Shown: one piece after another, positions 18,901 through 26,203 of the stretch
Layout: each line of letters starts with the position of its first letter
Numbering within the stretch: position 1 is the first letter of the stretch
Source of the DNA: Arthrobacter_D sp015752045
GTDB lineage: Bacteria; Actinomycetota; Actinomycetes; Actinomycetales; Micrococcaceae
Reading direction: 5' to 3'
Length of the DNA: 64,000 nucleotides
NCBI RefSeq assembly: GCF_015752045.1
Contig: NZ_JADOUS010000004.1
Span: 62,001-126,000, forward strand
Program-made: the position numbers and the translations under genes
Notes under the pieces: generated by a model
Databases searched by the model: none
Told to the model about the DNA's origin: nothing
The model's input: the letters and a program-made list of their open reading frames with translations, nothing else

Positions 18901-19530
18901 AAGCTGTCCTTCGAACGGGACATGCTCGGCCTGTACGTCTCGGACCACCCCCTGCAGGGGCTGGAGGGCATCCTCAGCCAGCACGCCGATTCCTCCATCC
19001 CGTCGATCATCAGCGAGGAGGGTCCGGCGGACGGCGCGATCGTCACCATCGCCGGCATGATCACCTCCCTGCAGCGCAGGATCGCGAAGAACAGCGGCAA
19101 CGCATACGCGCGGGCCGAGGTGGAGGACCTGGCCGGGTCCATGGAGGTCATGTTCTTCGGACAGGTCTACGGCCCCATCTCGGGGGTCCTCGCGGAGGAC
19201 CTCATCGTCGTCGTCCGGGGCCGCCTGCAGCGCCGTGACGACGGCGCGGTGATGCTCAACGCGCAGGAACTGACGGTGCCGGACCTCAGCGAGGGGCATT
19301 CCGGGCCGGTGGTGATCTCGATGCTGCAGCACAAGGCGACGGAGACCGCGGTCACGGCGCTCGGCGACGTGCTGAGGACGCACCCCGGGACCAGTGAGGT
19401 GCTGATCCGGCTCAACGGATCACGCAAGGTCGAGGTCATGAAACTGGGCGTGGACCTGCGGGTCAACCCGACGCCGGGCCTCTTCGGGGACCTGAAGGTG
19501 CTGCTCGGCCCCGCCTGCCTCGACGCCTGA
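15991..19530 (+). CDS. dnaE: DnaE, replicative DNA polymerase III alpha subunit
   Basis: This is the main replicative polymerase of Actinobacteria (DnaE1). The 1179 residues start with the PHP domain (HLHNHTEYSMLDG, residue about 11). The catalytic palm follows, with GPGRGSGAGSMVAYA near residue 375 and the metal-binding PDFDVDFDD near residues 415-423. Then come KTDADSEKVFE, the fingers and beta-binding regions, and a C-terminal OB fold (GAIVTIAGMITSLQRR, about residue 1012). The PHP metal residues look intact, so proofreading by the PHP domain is possible. The start is a GTG with a leaderless-type promoter. Confidence 0.97.
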   Translation: MATPASTDSFVHLHNHTEYSMLDGAARLTDLFSHTEELGMKALATTDHGFVFGAFDFWSKATSAGIKPIIGVEAYLTPGTARNDRTRVQWGGGGRDDVSGAGAYTHMTLWSETTQGMHNLFRMSSLASLEGYLYKPRMDRDLLQTYGKGLIATTGCPSGEVQTKLRLGLYDEARQAASDFRDIFGAENYFCELMDHGLDIERNVKADLIRLAKDLGLPLVATNDLHYTHAEDSKAHAALLCVQSGSTLADPKRFKFDADEFYLKSPAEMRAIFRDYPEACDNTLLIAERCEVEFNTKANYMPRFPVPEGENEQSWFVKEVEIGLQYRYPAGVPDDVRKQAEFEVGVITQMGFPGYFLVVADFINWAKNNGIRVGPGRGSGAGSMVAYAMRITDLDPLKHGLIFERFLNPERVSMPDFDVDFDDRRRSEVIRYVTEKYGDERVAMIVTYGTIKAKQALKDSSRVMGYPFSTGERLTKAMPPDVMGKGLALADVHNKDAKRYSEAEELRELLKTDADSEKVFETALGLEGLKRQWGVHAAGVIMSSDPLIDIIPIMRREQDGQIITQFDYPTCEGLGLIKMDFLGLRNLTIITDAVENIKANKGTDLVLEDLELDDKGSYELLARGDTLGVFQLDGGPMRSLLKLMRPDNFEDISAVLALYRPGPMGVNSHTNYALRKNGLQDIEPIHPELEGPLEEILGGTYGLIVYQEQVMSAAQKLANFTLGQADMLRRAMGKKKKSELDKQQADFFAGMKANGYSQAAMDKLWIVLESFSDYAFNKAHTAAYGLVSYWTAYLKAHFPAEYMAALLTSVGDDKDKLAIYLNECRRMGITVLPPDVNESSVNFTPVGKDIRFGMGAIRNVGANVVGAMVGAREEKGAFTSFSDFLQKVPAVVCNKRTIESLIKAGAFDSLRHPRRALAMIHEEAVDSVIVLKRNEAANQFDLFSAFDDAGGAVGGLSVEVPDLPEWDKKDKLSFERDMLGLYVSDHPLQGLEGILSQHADSSIPSIISEEGPADGAIVTIAGMITSLQRRIAKNSGNAYARAEVEDLAGSMEVMFFGQVYGPISGVLAEDLIVVVRGRLQRRDDGAVMLNAQELTVPDLSEGHSGPVVISMLQHKATETAVTALGDVLRTHPGTSEVLIRLNGSRKVEVMKLGVDLRVNPTPGLFGDLKVLLGPACLDA

Positions 19531-19566
19531 CCCTCGACTCCTGACAGGTCCTGGCGACGGACCGCG

Positions 19567-20097
19567 TCAGATGACGTAGTCGGTGGCCGTCGGCGTGCCA
19601 TAGCTGCCGCCGTGGTAGAGCAGGGGCGCGCCGTCGGGGCCGACGGTCCCTGCGACCACCTCCGCGACGACGACGGCGTTGTTCTCGAAGGACAGGCGCA
19701 TGCTGATGCGTCCCACGAGCCAGCCGGCGACGTCCCGGAGGATCGGCACGCCCTCGGGACCCGGCTCCCAGTGGTCGCCGGTGAACCGGTCCTTCGTGCG
19801 CGCGAAACGGTTCGCCAGGCCCTCGTTCTCGGTGCTGAGCATGTGGACGCCCACGAAACTGGTGTTCGCGACCGCCGGCCAGGAGGACGAGGACCGCGCC
19901 ATGTTGAACGAGAAGCGCGGCGGCTCCGCGGACAGCGACGCCACGGACGTCGCCGTGAAGCCGTAGGGCACGCCGTCGTAGGTGGCGGTGATGATGGCCA
20001 CGCCGGCGGCGTGGCGGCGGAAGACCTCGCGGAAGGACTCCGCGTGCACGCCCGGCGGCAGGGCCGCGGCCGGTGCTCTGGTGCCTGGGTTGCTCAC
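19567..20097 (-). CDS. Flavin reductase family (FMN-binding split-barrel) protein
   Basis: This 176-residue protein has the flavin reductase-like domain: FRRHAAGVAIITATYDGVPYG, FTATSVASLSAEPPRFSFN, NRFARTKDRFTGDHW and a C-terminal LLYHGGSYG. Such proteins supply reduced FMN/FAD to monooxygenases or act as stand-alone reductases. No monooxygenase lies next to it. The GTG start at 20097 is supported by GGAGG 6 nt upstream. It converges on dnaE with only 36 bp between them. Confidence 0.85.
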   Translation of the reverse strand: MSNPGTRAPAAALPPGVHAESFREVFRRHAAGVAIITATYDGVPYGFTATSVASLSAEPPRFSFNMARSSSSWPAVANTSFVGVHMLSTENEGLANRFARTKDRFTGDHWEPGPEGVPILRDVAGWLVGRISMRLSFENNAVVVAEVVAGTVGPDGAPLLYHGGSYGTPTATDYVI

Positions 20098-20184
20098 GGG
20101 GTTCCTCCGGGGGATCGACGGCGACGGACACCCCCACCCTAGGCGGGCACCCCGGACGCGTAACGGTTTGTTAATGTAGAAGTC

Positions 20185-20712
20185 ATGCGTGCAAGCAAGG
20201 AGCCGGCCACCGGACCGAGCAACTACCCGCCTCCCGTGTACTCCGTGGCCGAGGACCGGCGATCGGTCCCGCCGGCGGGCGTCTTCTGGTGGCTCGGGTC
20301 CACGATCCTCCTGGGCGCCCTCCTGGGCGCCGCGTGGTGGCTGCTCGCCCCCACCGGGCGCCTGTTCGGCGATCCGTCCTCCGCCGACCAGTGGCTGCTC
20401 CGGGACCTCACCCTCGCGGGCCTCGAACTCGCCGCCGGCATCGCCGTCGGCACGGTGGTCGCGCTGCGGCTCACGCTGCCCGCTGCGGTGGCGCGCATCC
20501 TGGCCGCCGTCGGCGGGTCGGTCCTCGGCTCGCTCCTCGCGCTCGGGGTCGGGGAAGGCCTGGCCTACGTGCTCGGACCTCACGGGCAGGACGGCCTGCC
20601 CGGCTCCGACTTCCTGCTGCACTCCTACGGCGCCCTCGCGATCTGGCCGGCCGTCGCCGCCATCATCATCTTCGTCACTGCCCTCATCGGCCTCGCGCGC
20701 CGCCCGACCTGA
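20185..20712 (+). CDS. Uncharacterised membrane protein with four helices
   Basis: I do not recognise the family. The 175 residues have a Pro-rich cytoplasmic start and about four hydrophobic segments (about residues 33-55, 72-95, 97-120 and 148-170), an arrangement resembling actinobacterial DUF2567-like membrane proteins. The C-terminus LARRPT is basic. The ATG lies 7 nt after TAATGT (20172-20177) without a ribosome site, so it may be leaderless. It is divergent from the flavin reductase gene across an 87-bp promoter region and precedes hisD by 65 bp. Confidence 0.75.
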   Translation: MRASKEPATGPSNYPPPVYSVAEDRRSVPPAGVFWWLGSTILLGALLGAAWWLLAPTGRLFGDPSSADQWLLRDLTLAGLELAAGIAVGTVVALRLTLPAAVARILAAVGGSVLGSLLALGVGEGLAYVLGPHGQDGLPGSDFLLHSYGALAIWPAVAAIIIFVTALIGLARRPT

Positions 20713-20765
20713 CAGCCGCACGGTCCGCGGCCGCCCGACGGTGAATCCGCGGGCGGGGCTCCCGA

Positions 20766-20771
20766 TAGACT
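20766..20771 (+). promoter_or_regulatory. Leaderless-type -10 box of hisD
   Basis: TAGACT ends 6 nt before the hisD GTG, nearly the same string as upstream of dnaE (TAGACTCT then GGGTG). Confidence 0.55.
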
Positions 20772-20777
20772 CTCAGG

Positions 20778-22142
20778 GTGAATCCAGCGTCCAGCACCTC
20801 CCCGACCGTCGGCTTCCGCACCATCGATCTGCGGGGCCGGGCCCTGTCGCCGGGTGACCTGAAGGACCGGATGCCGCGCGCCGCCGCGAACGCCGGGTCC
20901 TCGGAGGCCGCCGTGCAGGCCATCATCGACGACGTCCGCGCCCGCGGGACGAAGGCCCTCAGCGAGCTCGCCCTGCGCTTCGACGGCGTCGAGCAGGAGC
21001 ACCCGCGGGTGCCGACCGAGGTCATCGACGCCGCCCTCGCGGACCTCGACGACGACGTCCGGGCAGCGCTCGAGGAGGCCATCCGGCGGGCGCGCGTCTT
21101 CGCCCGCGCGCAGGTGCCGGACGACGTCGAGGTGCAGGTGGCCCCCGGGGCGCTCCTGACCCACAAGTGGATCCCCGTGGACCGCGTGGGCCTGTACGTG
21201 CCCGGCGGGCTCGCCGTGTACCCGTCCTCCGTGGTCATGAACGTGGTGCCCGCCCAGGCCGCCGGTGTCGGATCGATCGCCCTCGCCTCACCCCCGCAGA
21301 AGGAGTTCGGCGGCTGGCCGCACCCCGTGATCCTCGCCGCCGCCGCCATGCTCGGCGTCACGGAGGTGTACGCGATGGGCGGAGCGCAGGCCGTCGCCGC
21401 CCTCGCCTACGGGATCCGGGACGATGCGGGGACCGGGCGGGACATCGACCCCGTCGACGTCATCACGGGCCCCGGCAACGTGTTCGTGGCCACCGCCAAG
21501 CGGCTGGTCCGCGGCCAGGTCGGCATCGACTCGGAGGCCGGCACCACGGAGATCGCCGTCCTCGCCGACGCGACGGCCGACCCCGACCTCGTGGCCGCCG
21601 ACCTCGTGAGCCAGGCCGAGCACGATCCCCAGGCCGCGTCCGTCCTGGTGACGGACTCGGAGGACCTCGCCGCCGCCGTCGTCGGTGCGCTCGGGGTCCG
21701 TGCCGCCCGGACGCGGCACGCGGATCGGGTCCGGACCGCCCTGTCCGGGCCGCAGTCCGGCGTGATCCTGGTCGACGACGTCGAGCACGGCATCGCCGTG
21801 TGCGACGCCTACGCGGCCGAGCACCTCGAGATCCAGACGGCCGACGCGGCGGTCGTGGCCGGGCGCATCCGCAACGCGGGTGCCGTCTTCATCGGCGCGT
21901 ACAGCCCGGTCAGCCTCGGGGACTACTGCGCGGGGTCCAACCACGTCCTGCCCACCGGCGGGACGGCCGCCTTCGCGTCCGGGCTCAACGTGACGACGTT
22001 CCTGCGCGCCGTCCAGCTCGTGCACTACGACCGCGAGGCGCTGCGCGAGGTCGCATCCTCGATCCTCTCGCTCTCGGAGGCGGAGAACCTCCCCGCGCAC
22101 GGGGAAGCCGTCGCGGCCCGTTTCGGGGCCGACGCGTCCTGA
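20778..22142 (+). CDS. hisD: HisD, histidinol dehydrogenase
   Basis: HisD is a cytoplasmic Zn-dependent NAD enzyme catalysing the last two oxidation steps of histidine synthesis. The 454 residues include GLYVPGGLAVYPSSV, GGAQAVAALAYG, TGPGNVFVATAKRLV, EAGTTEIAVLAD, SQAEHDPQA, and the catalytic pair in AAEHLEIQT (Glu and His near 348-349), followed by GDYCAGSNHVLPTGG. It is detached from other his genes here. Terminator-like sequence was not obvious before nrdR. Confidence 0.96.
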   Translation: MNPASSTSPTVGFRTIDLRGRALSPGDLKDRMPRAAANAGSSEAAVQAIIDDVRARGTKALSELALRFDGVEQEHPRVPTEVIDAALADLDDDVRAALEEAIRRARVFARAQVPDDVEVQVAPGALLTHKWIPVDRVGLYVPGGLAVYPSSVVMNVVPAQAAGVGSIALASPPQKEFGGWPHPVILAAAAMLGVTEVYAMGGAQAVAALAYGIRDDAGTGRDIDPVDVITGPGNVFVATAKRLVRGQVGIDSEAGTTEIAVLADATADPDLVAADLVSQAEHDPQAASVLVTDSEDLAAAVVGALGVRAARTRHADRVRTALSGPQSGVILVDDVEHGIAVCDAYAAEHLEIQTADAAVVAGRIRNAGAVFIGAYSPVSLGDYCAGSNHVLPTGGTAAFASGLNVTTFLRAVQLVHYDREALREVASSILSLSEAENLPAHGEAVAARFGADAS

Positions 22143-22182
22143 TCCGCCGCCGGCCACGCTTCGCGGCAGCCACGACAGCAGC

Positions 22183-22228
22183 CACTACATCTGGTAATTA
22201 CAGTGTTGTTGTTTCACTACATGTAGTC
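22183..22228 (+). promoter_or_regulatory. Tandem NrdR-like boxes upstream of nrdR
   Basis: There are two related partly palindromic sites, CACTACATCTGGTA (22183-22196) and CACTACATGTAGTC (22215-22228). Their starts lie 32 bp apart, about three helical turns. NrdR family repressors bind paired boxes of this size and spacing upstream of ribonucleotide reductase genes and often their own gene. The second site is the better palindrome (ACTACATGTAGT). Confidence 0.65.
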
Positions 22229-22281
22229 CTAAACTGGTCACGACACGTTGTCGGAACGGCCCACGGAGCGGGAGGGAAGCC

Positions 22282-22782
22282 ATGTACTGTCCCTACTGCC
22301 GCAACGCCGACTCCCGCGTCGTCGACAGCCGCCTCGCCGACGACGGATCGGCGATCCGACGCCGTCGCCAGTGCCCCCAGTGCGGCCGCCGCTTCAGCAC
22401 GGTGGAGACGACGAGCCTCAGCGTCATCAAGCGCTCCGGGGCCGGCGAACCGTTCAGCCGGTCGAAGATCATCAACGGTGTGCGCAAGGCCTGCCAGGGC
22501 CGCCCCGTGACCGAGGACGACCTCGCCCTGCTGGCGCAGGAGGTCGAGGAGAACGTGCGGGCCAGCGGCGTCGCGGAGATCGACGCGCACGAGGTGGGGC
22601 TCGCCATCCTCGAACCGCTCCGGAAGCTCGACCAGATCGCCTATCTGCGGTTCGCCAGCGTGTACCAGGGCTTCGAGTCCCTCGAGGACTTCGAAGAGGC
22701 CATCGGTACCCTGCGCAGGCAGGACGAGGAGAACGGGCAGCGGGTCCCCACCGGGCTGCAGCGACCGTTGACGGCGCACTAG
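22282..22782 (+). CDS. nrdR: NrdR, ribonucleotide reductase repressor
   Basis: NrdR senses ATP/dATP and represses ribonucleotide reductase operons. The 166 residues begin with a zinc ribbon (CPYC at residues 3-6 and CPQC at about 31-34, with the DSRLADDG and RRRRQC stretches typical of NrdR). An ATP-cone domain follows (VIKRSGAGEPFSRSKIINGVRKAC, then LRKLDQIAYLRFASVY). The ribosome site GGGAGGGAAGCC precedes the ATG. Two hairpins follow the stop. Confidence 0.96.
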   Translation: MYCPYCRNADSRVVDSRLADDGSAIRRRRQCPQCGRRFSTVETTSLSVIKRSGAGEPFSRSKIINGVRKACQGRPVTEDDLALLAQEVEENVRASGVAEIDAHEVGLAILEPLRKLDQIAYLRFASVYQGFESLEDFEEAIGTLRRQDEENGQRVPTGLQRPLTAH

Positions 22783-22796
22783 CGCCCCTACAGACC

Positions 22797-22836
22797 CCGG
22801 TGGTGGCTGCGGAGGGGAAGCCGACGCCACCACCGG
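22797..22836. terminator. Hairpin downstream of nrdR
   Basis: Arms CCGGTGGTGGC (22797-22807) and GCCACCACCGG (22826-22836) pair exactly. It is the first of two hairpins between convergent nrdR and ppgK. Confidence 0.6.
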
Positions 22837-22878
22837 TTCCACGTCCGGCCCGCTGCGATGCCGGGTCGGACGAACGGT

Positions 22879-22919
22879 GCAGAAGCCCGGTGCGGATCGT
22901 CTCCGTACCGGGCTTCTGC
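22879..22919. terminator. Bidirectional terminator between nrdR and ppgK
   Basis: Exact 13-bp arms GCAGAAGCCCGGT (22879-22891) and ACCGGGCTTCTGC (22907-22919) lie between two convergent genes, so it can serve both. Confidence 0.7.
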
Positions 22920-22940
22920 GTACCGAGGTCTACCGTGGGA

Positions 22941-23753
22941 TCAGTCCTTCGTGCCGGAGAGCAGTGCGGCCTGCAGCGCCCCACCGACGATCCCGGCGTG
23001 GTTCTTCAGCTGTGCGGGGATGATCGGGGTGCGCAGCTCCAGCGACGGCAGGTACTCGCTGCTCCGCTTCGAGATCCCGCCGCCCACGATGAACAGCTCG
23101 GGGGAGAACAGGAACTCCACGTGGGAGAAGTAGCGCTGGAGGCGGACGGCGTACTCGTCCCAGCCGATGCCTTCCCGCTCACGGGCGACGGCGGACGCCT
23201 TCGTCTCGGCGTCGTGCCCGTCGATCTCGAGGTGGCCGAGCTCCGCGTTCGGCACGAGCTTGCCGTCGAAGATGAACGCCGAGCCGATGCCCGTGCCCAG
23301 GGTGATCACGAGGACCGTGCCCATCCTGCCCTTGCCGGCCCCGTAGCGGACCTCGGCGAGGCCGGCGGCGTCGGCGTCGTTGATCACGTGGACGTCCCGC
23401 CCGAGCACCCGGCTGAACAGGCCGTCGACGTCGGTGTCGACCCAGCTCTTGTCCACGTTCGCCGCGGACCGGGCGATACCGTGCTGGATGATGGCGGGGA
23501 AGGTGACGCCGACCGGGACATCGGCCGCGGGGCCTTCGGGCCGGGAGGAGAGCTCTGCGACGATCTTGGCCACCACCTCGGCGACGGCCTCGGGCGTCGA
23601 CGGCTTCGGAGTGGGGATCCGGTATCGATCGCCGACGATCACGCCCTTCTCGAGGTCGACGATGCCGCCCTTGATGCCCGTGCCGCCGATGTCCACGCCG
23701 ATGACGGTGGCGGGAAGCTTCTTCGATTTCTTCTTGTCGGTGTCCTTGGCCAT
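22941..23753 (-). CDS. ppgK: Polyphosphate glucokinase (ROK family)
   Basis: PpgK phosphorylates glucose using inorganic polyphosphate (and often ATP) in Actinobacteria. The 270 residues start with a Lys-rich tail (KDTDKKKSKK), then the phosphate-binding VIGVDIGGTGIKGGIVD, VTFPAIIQHG, HVINDADAAGLAEVRYGAG, LVITLGTGIGSAF and ELGHLEIDG, all typical of PpgK. The ATG at 23753 has GAGAGAATC upstream. A longer frame upstream lacks family similarity. Confidence 0.93.
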   Translation of the reverse strand: MAKDTDKKKSKKLPATVIGVDIGGTGIKGGIVDLEKGVIVGDRYRIPTPKPSTPEAVAEVVAKIVAELSSRPEGPAADVPVGVTFPAIIQHGIARSAANVDKSWVDTDVDGLFSRVLGRDVHVINDADAAGLAEVRYGAGKGRMGTVLVITLGTGIGSAFIFDGKLVPNAELGHLEIDGHDAETKASAVAREREGIGWDEYAVRLQRYFSHVEFLFSPELFIVGGGISKRSSEYLPSLELRTPIIPAQLKNHAGIVGGALQAALLSGTKD

Positions 23754-23845
23754 GATTCTCTCTCGACGGATGGATAGAGGCGTCGTCCGGCGCGTGCCGG
23801 ACGTGGTCGTGGTGCGGCGTCCGGTCGGGGACCGCAGGCCTGATG

Positions 23846-24724
23846 CTACGGGAGGGTCAGGATCTCGGCGCCGCGGTCGGTGACCAGGAGAGTGTGCTCG
23901 AACTGCGCCGTCCTCTTCCGGTCCTTCGTGACGACGGTCCAGTCGTCCGCCCACATGCTCCAGTCGACGGTCCCGAGCGTGAGCATCGGTTCGATCGTGA
24001 AGACCATCCCCGGCTCGATCACGCGGTTGTACGCAGGGGCGGCGTCGTAGTGCGGGATGATCAGGCCGGTGTGGAACGCCTCGCCGACGCCGTGCCCGGT
24101 GAAGTCACGGACAACACCATAACCGAAGCGCTTCGCATAGGACTCGATGGTGCGGCCGATGACGTTGATCTCGCGCCCCGGCGCGACCGCGCGGATGGCG
24201 CGGCTGAGGGATTCCTTCGTGCGCTCGACGAGCAGGCGGGATTCCTCGTCCACGTCGCCGATGCAGAACGTGTAGTTCGTGTCGCCGTGGACACCGTCCT
24301 TGTAGGCCGTGATGTCGATGTTCAGGATGTCCCCGTCCTCGATCACCGTCGAGTCGGGGATGCCGTGGCAGATGACCTCGTTGAGCGACGAGCACAGCGA
24401 CTTGGGGAACCCCCGGTAGCCGAGGGTCGAGGGGTAGGCGCCGTGGTCGAGCAGGAATTCGTGCCCGACCCGGTCGAGGTGGTCGGTGGTCACGCCGGGC
24501 TTCGCCTGGTTGCCGACCTCGACTATGGCCTGCGCCGCGATCCTGCCGGCCACGCGGATCTTCTCGATCGTCTCCGGCGTCTTCACCTCGGACCCAGTGA
24601 AGGGCGCCGGCGCCTTGCGGCCGACGTACTCCGGGCGCGCGATGCCCCGGGGAACGGGGCGTTGGGGCGAGACGGTGCCGGGTGTCAGGGTCCCAAGGGG
24701 CGCGGTGGCGGAAGTCTGGGGCAT
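23846..24724 (-). CDS. map: Methionine aminopeptidase, type I
   Basis: This enzyme removes N-terminal Met from nascent proteins and needs two metal ions. The 292 residues carry a short N-terminal extension, then the pita-bread fold with metal ligands in DGDILNIDITAYKDGVHGDTNYTF (two Asp), GHGVGEAFHTGLIIPHY (His), FTIEPML (Glu) and FEHTLLVT (Glu). The ATG at 24724 follows TAGGAT by exactly 6 nt, so the transcript may be leaderless. It is divergent from the small gene at 24821. Confidence 0.95.
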   Translation of the reverse strand: MPQTSATAPLGTLTPGTVSPQRPVPRGIARPEYVGRKAPAPFTGSEVKTPETIEKIRVAGRIAAQAIVEVGNQAKPGVTTDHLDRVGHEFLLDHGAYPSTLGYRGFPKSLCSSLNEVICHGIPDSTVIEDGDILNIDITAYKDGVHGDTNYTFCIGDVDEESRLLVERTKESLSRAIRAVAPGREINVIGRTIESYAKRFGYGVVRDFTGHGVGEAFHTGLIIPHYDAAPAYNRVIEPGMVFTIEPMLTLGTVDWSMWADDWTVVTKDRKRTAQFEHTLLVTDRGAEILTLP

Positions 24725-24730
24725 ACCCTG

Positions 24731-24736
24731 ATCCTA
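24731..24736 (-). promoter_or_regulatory. Leaderless-type -10 box of map
   Basis: On the minus strand TAGGAT is followed by a 6-nt spacer (CAGGGT) and the ATG of map. No ribosome site is evident. Confidence 0.5.
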
Positions 24737-24820
24737 TAGTGGGCGCTGGTCGGTCGCCGAAAGGCGCCGCCGTACCGGCCGGCGGATGACACGTTCCGCG
24801 CCCGGAGCGAGGAGGTCGAC

Positions 24821-24985
24821 ATGACGGAGTACTGGTTCAACGTGCGCACGCACGAGGTCGAGGAGGACCGGCAGTCGGACTGGTCGCAGCTCATCGGCCC
24901 GTACACCACGAGGGCCGAGGCCGAGAAGGCCCTCGAGAAGGTCCAGCAGCGCAACGAGGCCTGGGACCGGGACGACGACGCGTAG
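24821..24985 (+). CDS. Small SPOR-like protein, 54 aa
   Basis: This short gene has an excellent ribosome site (GGAGG, 5 nt before ATG) and codes for 54 residues starting MTEYWFNVRTHEVEEDRQSD. The stretch LIGPYTTRAEAEKALEKVQQR resembles one SPOR repeat (a glycan-binding fold), and small cytoplasmic proteins of this kind are common in Actinobacteria. There is no signal peptide. It is divergent from map and convergent with panB, with 17 bp to the panB stop. Confidence 0.8.
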   Translation: MTEYWFNVRTHEVEEDRQSDWSQLIGPYTTRAEAEKALEKVQQRNEAWDRDDDA

Positions 24986-25003
24986 GCTCCGTCCCTCCAG
25001 CGG

Positions 25004-25873
25004 CTAGAACGTGTGCTCGGGGCCGGGGAACGTGCCCGCCCGGACCTCGTCGGCGTAGGCACGGGCGGCCTCGGTGAGGACGCTCCGGACGTCCGCGTAC
25101 TGCTTGACGAACCTCGCCTGCCGCCCACCGCGCAGCCCCGCCATGTCCTGCCAGACCAGCACCTGGCCCGTCGTGCCGGGCCCGGCCCCGATGCCGATCG
25201 TCGGCACGTGGACGGCGGCCTCGACGGCGTCCGCCGTCCCGCTGGGCACCATCTCCATGAGCACGCAGAACGCACCCGCGTCGGCGAGGGCGACGGCGTC
25301 GTCGACGATCCGCTGCGACGTGTCCCCGCGGCCCTGGACCCGGTACCCGCCGAGCGCGTGCTCGCTCTGCGGCGTGAAGCCGACGTGCGCCATGACCGGG
25401 ATGCCCGCTCGCACGAGTGCCCGCACCGTCTCCGCGTAGTCGGCGCCGCCCTCCATCTTCACCGCGTGCACCAGGCCCTCCTTGAGGAGGCGCACCGAGG
25501 ACTCGACGGCCTGCTGGGGTGATACCTCGTAGCTGCCGAACGGCAGGTCGGCGACGACGAGGGCCCGCCGGGCCGCCGTGCTCACCGCCCGGCTGAAGAG
25601 GATCATCTCGTCCAACGTGATGGGCAGCGTCGTGGCATGCCCGAGGACGTTGTTGGCCGCCGAATCGCCGACCAGGAGTATCTCGATGCCGGCCTCGTCG
25701 AACACCTGTGCCGCGTACTGGTCGTAGGCCGTCAGCATCGCGAAGCGCGTGCCGTTCTCCTTCGCCTGCTGCAGGTGGTGGATACGGATGCGACCGGTCG
25801 GGGTGCCTGTCGGCGGGGTCGGCGTCGTGCCTGCTCCCGCTCCGTAGGGGGCGGGCAATTCGGCGGAAGTCAT
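25004..25873 (-). CDS. panB: PanB, ketopantoate hydroxymethyltransferase
   Basis: PanB makes ketopantoate from alpha-ketoisovalerate and methylene-THF, the first step of pantothenate and CoA synthesis. The 289 residues have a Pro/Thr-rich head of about 28 residues, then the TIM barrel: AMLTAYDQYAAQVFDEAGI, LVGDSAANNVLGHATTLPI (metal Asp), VVADLPFGSYEVS, VKMEGGADYA, MAHVGFTPQSEHALGGYRVQG, and the catalytic Glu in VLMEMVPSG. No panC or panD is adjacent. The ATG lies 6 nt after TAGTCT. Confidence 0.95.
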   Translation of the reverse strand: MTSAELPAPYGAGAGTTPTPPTGTPTGRIRIHHLQQAKENGTRFAMLTAYDQYAAQVFDEAGIEILLVGDSAANNVLGHATTLPITLDEMILFSRAVSTAARRALVVADLPFGSYEVSPQQAVESSVRLLKEGLVHAVKMEGGADYAETVRALVRAGIPVMAHVGFTPQSEHALGGYRVQGRGDTSQRIVDDAVALADAGAFCVLMEMVPSGTADAVEAAVHVPTIGIGAGPGTTGQVLVWQDMAGLRGGRQARFVKQYADVRSVLTEAARAYADEVRAGTFPGPEHTF

Positions 25874-26203
25874 GACACGAGACTATCGGACGGCCCTGCG
25901 TCGTCCGTGGCCGGTCCCGCGGGTGCGGACCCGTCCCGGACGCCCGGACCCGTGCGGCATCGGCCGCCGGTGCGGCCGTAACCGGCTGTTAACACGGACG
26001 CGCGAGAATGGCGACGAGCGTCCGCGGCTGATCCGCGCCCGCGGATCAGTAGAGTGATGACGGCGGCGCACGCGTGGCCGATGCGGCCCCGGGCCGTGCG
26101 GGTGTTCCCGTGGCGCCGGAACAGGACGTGCACGACGCCGGGCAGGGACTGCCTGCCGCCCCGACCGCGCGGTCCGGGCATCGATTCGAGGAATGAGGTT
26201 GTC
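25874..26203. promoter_or_regulatory. panB-glnA2 divergent intergenic region
   Basis: This 330-bp region holds the promoters of panB (minus) and glnA2 (plus). It has one exact inverted repeat, CTGATCCGC (26028-26036) and GCGGATCAG (26041-26049), followed by AGTAGAGTGATGA. The 150 bp from there to the glnA2 ATG is an open frame in phase with glnA2 but looks like untranslated leader, since its translation resembles nothing in glutamine synthetase. I saw no GlnR-like site here. Confidence 0.5.
25880..25885 (-). promoter_or_regulatory. Leaderless-type -10 box of panB
   Basis: The minus strand reads TAGTCT, a 6-nt spacer (CGTGTC), then the panB ATG. Confidence 0.5.

Noticed and set aside
16015..19383. 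A 1122-codon open frame antisense to dnaE
   Set aside because: Its translation is His/Arg/Asp/Val-biased without motifs, as expected from the complementary strand of a high-GC gene with strong third-position G+C. The plus strand encodes a complete DnaE.
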